This document shows, one piece after another, positions 5,194 through 5,625 of a stretch of DNA of 5,625 nt. Position 1 is the stretch's first letter. Each line of letters starts with the position of its first letter. The notes beneath the pieces were generated by a model, which saw only the letters and a program-made list of their open reading frames with translations, was not told the origin of the DNA and ran no database searches. The stretch covers positions 1-5,625 of the forward strand of contig JAAZBR010000271.1 of NCBI GenBank assembly GCA_012513735.1, read 5' to 3'. Both the position numbers and the translations under genes were made by a program. This DNA is from Clostridiales bacterium. GTDB lineage: Bacteria > Bacillota > Clostridia > Christensenellales > Aristaeellaceae.

Positions 5194-5625
5194 CTATTGC
5201 TTGTTTCCGTTTACCTTGATGCGAAGGCACAGCTCGCCGGGCACAGCTTCCCCATAGGCTCCCTCTTCAAAGGGCTGCACCTGAAAGGGAACGCGCAGGC
5301 TGAGCATGCCGTCCTTATCCGTGTTAGCTTCCATCGCTTCACGCGCGGCCCGCGCATCGGCAAGCCAACGCTTCAGGGACTCCTCCTGCTGCTTCAGGTA
5401 CTCCTCCCTGTCCATCCCCTCAGGCGTCTCGCCGAGCCGGAACATCTCCCGCACCGTGCTCTCCTCCAGCATCGCCAGGTTATACTCTGTGACCGCCATG
5501 ACCGGGCCTTCCTTGGTGGTAAATGCATCAAAGCTGTAGCCAGGCAGGGTGGCCTGGGTATCACCAATGTACATTTCCCCTCCAAGGTCGATCAGCAGCA
5601 GCTTTTTTCCCGGATCCAGCATCAC
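5194..5625 (-). CDS. Hypothetical protein, 3' part
   Basis: A minus-strand frame open from the right window edge to TAG at 5194-5196, giving at least 143 residues. GTG (5625-5623) and ATG (5622-5620) occur at the very edge, but no upstream sequence is visible to judge a ribosome-binding site, so the real start is probably outside. I do not recognise a family. The visible part begins with a hydrophobic strand-like KKLLLIDL, then YIGDTQATLPGYSFDAF. A long, strongly charged and probably helical stretch follows (about 48-97, rich in E, R, K and A). It ends in two strand-like segments, LSLRVPFQVQPF and ELCLRIKVN. There are no membrane segments and no obvious catalytic motif. The opposing shadow frames read less like protein, supporting this strand. 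It converges on the phosphatase gene. Confidence 0.7.
   Translation of the reverse strand: MMLDPGKKLLLIDLGGEMYIGDTQATLPGYSFDAFTTKEGPVMAVTEYNLAMLEESTVREMFRLGETPEGMDREEYLKQQEESLKRWLADARAAREAMEANTDKDGMLSLRVPFQVQPFEEGAYGEAVPGELCLRIKVNGNKQ

Noticed and set aside
1..5625. CRISPR array, tRNA, rRNA, transposase or integrase
   Set aside because: No regularly spaced direct repeats, cloverleaf or rRNA-like sequence was seen, and none of the proteins resembles a recombinase.

Overview
This is a GC-rich bacterial window with compact genes, clear AAGGAG-type Shine-Dalgarno sites and Rho-independent terminators. The strongest taxonomic hint is the ECF sigma factor overlapping a membrane protein with a short cytoplasmic head, one membrane segment and a large extracellular part resembling DUF4179. 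That arrangement is typical of Clostridia. I infer a high-GC gut Firmicute (Eubacteriales, Oscillospiraceae-like), but no rRNA or other marker is present to confirm it.

Region 1 (1-2306) is the 3' part of a plus-strand ABC uptake operon of the BtuFCD/FepBDC type. It holds the end of the substrate-binding protein, a FecCD-family permease and its ATPase. A strong GC-rich hairpin lies between the binding-protein and permease genes. A good terminator about 100 bases after the ATPase closes the operon. The substrate is cobalamin, haem or an Fe(III) siderophore; the sequence alone does not decide.

Region 2 (2317-4206) is a sigma/anti-sigma pair. A plausible sigma-A-type promoter sits just after the previous terminator. 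It is followed by a 172-aa ECF sigma factor and, overlapping it by 8 bases, a 426-aa single-pass membrane protein that is probably its anti-sigma factor and sensor. The second gene has an internal Shine-Dalgarno and ATG that would make a form starting directly at the signal-like hydrophobic segment. A terminator follows.

Region 3 (4160-4504) is 345 bases without a convincing gene. It holds that terminator and a 161-base imperfect palindrome (4219-4379) with 26-base inverted ends and two more nested stems on the same centre, resembling a MITE or a structured RNA. It also holds a weak promoter candidate and a small hairpin that would hide the ribosome-binding site of the next gene.

Region 4 (4505-5625) is a histidine-phosphatase gene resembling clostridial alpha-ribazole phosphatase (CobC). 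It converges on the 3' part of an unrecognised minus-strand gene that reaches the window edge. A hairpin terminator lies between them. If the phosphatase really is CobC and the transporter takes up corrinoids, the two ends of the window share a vitamin B12 theme. That link is inference.
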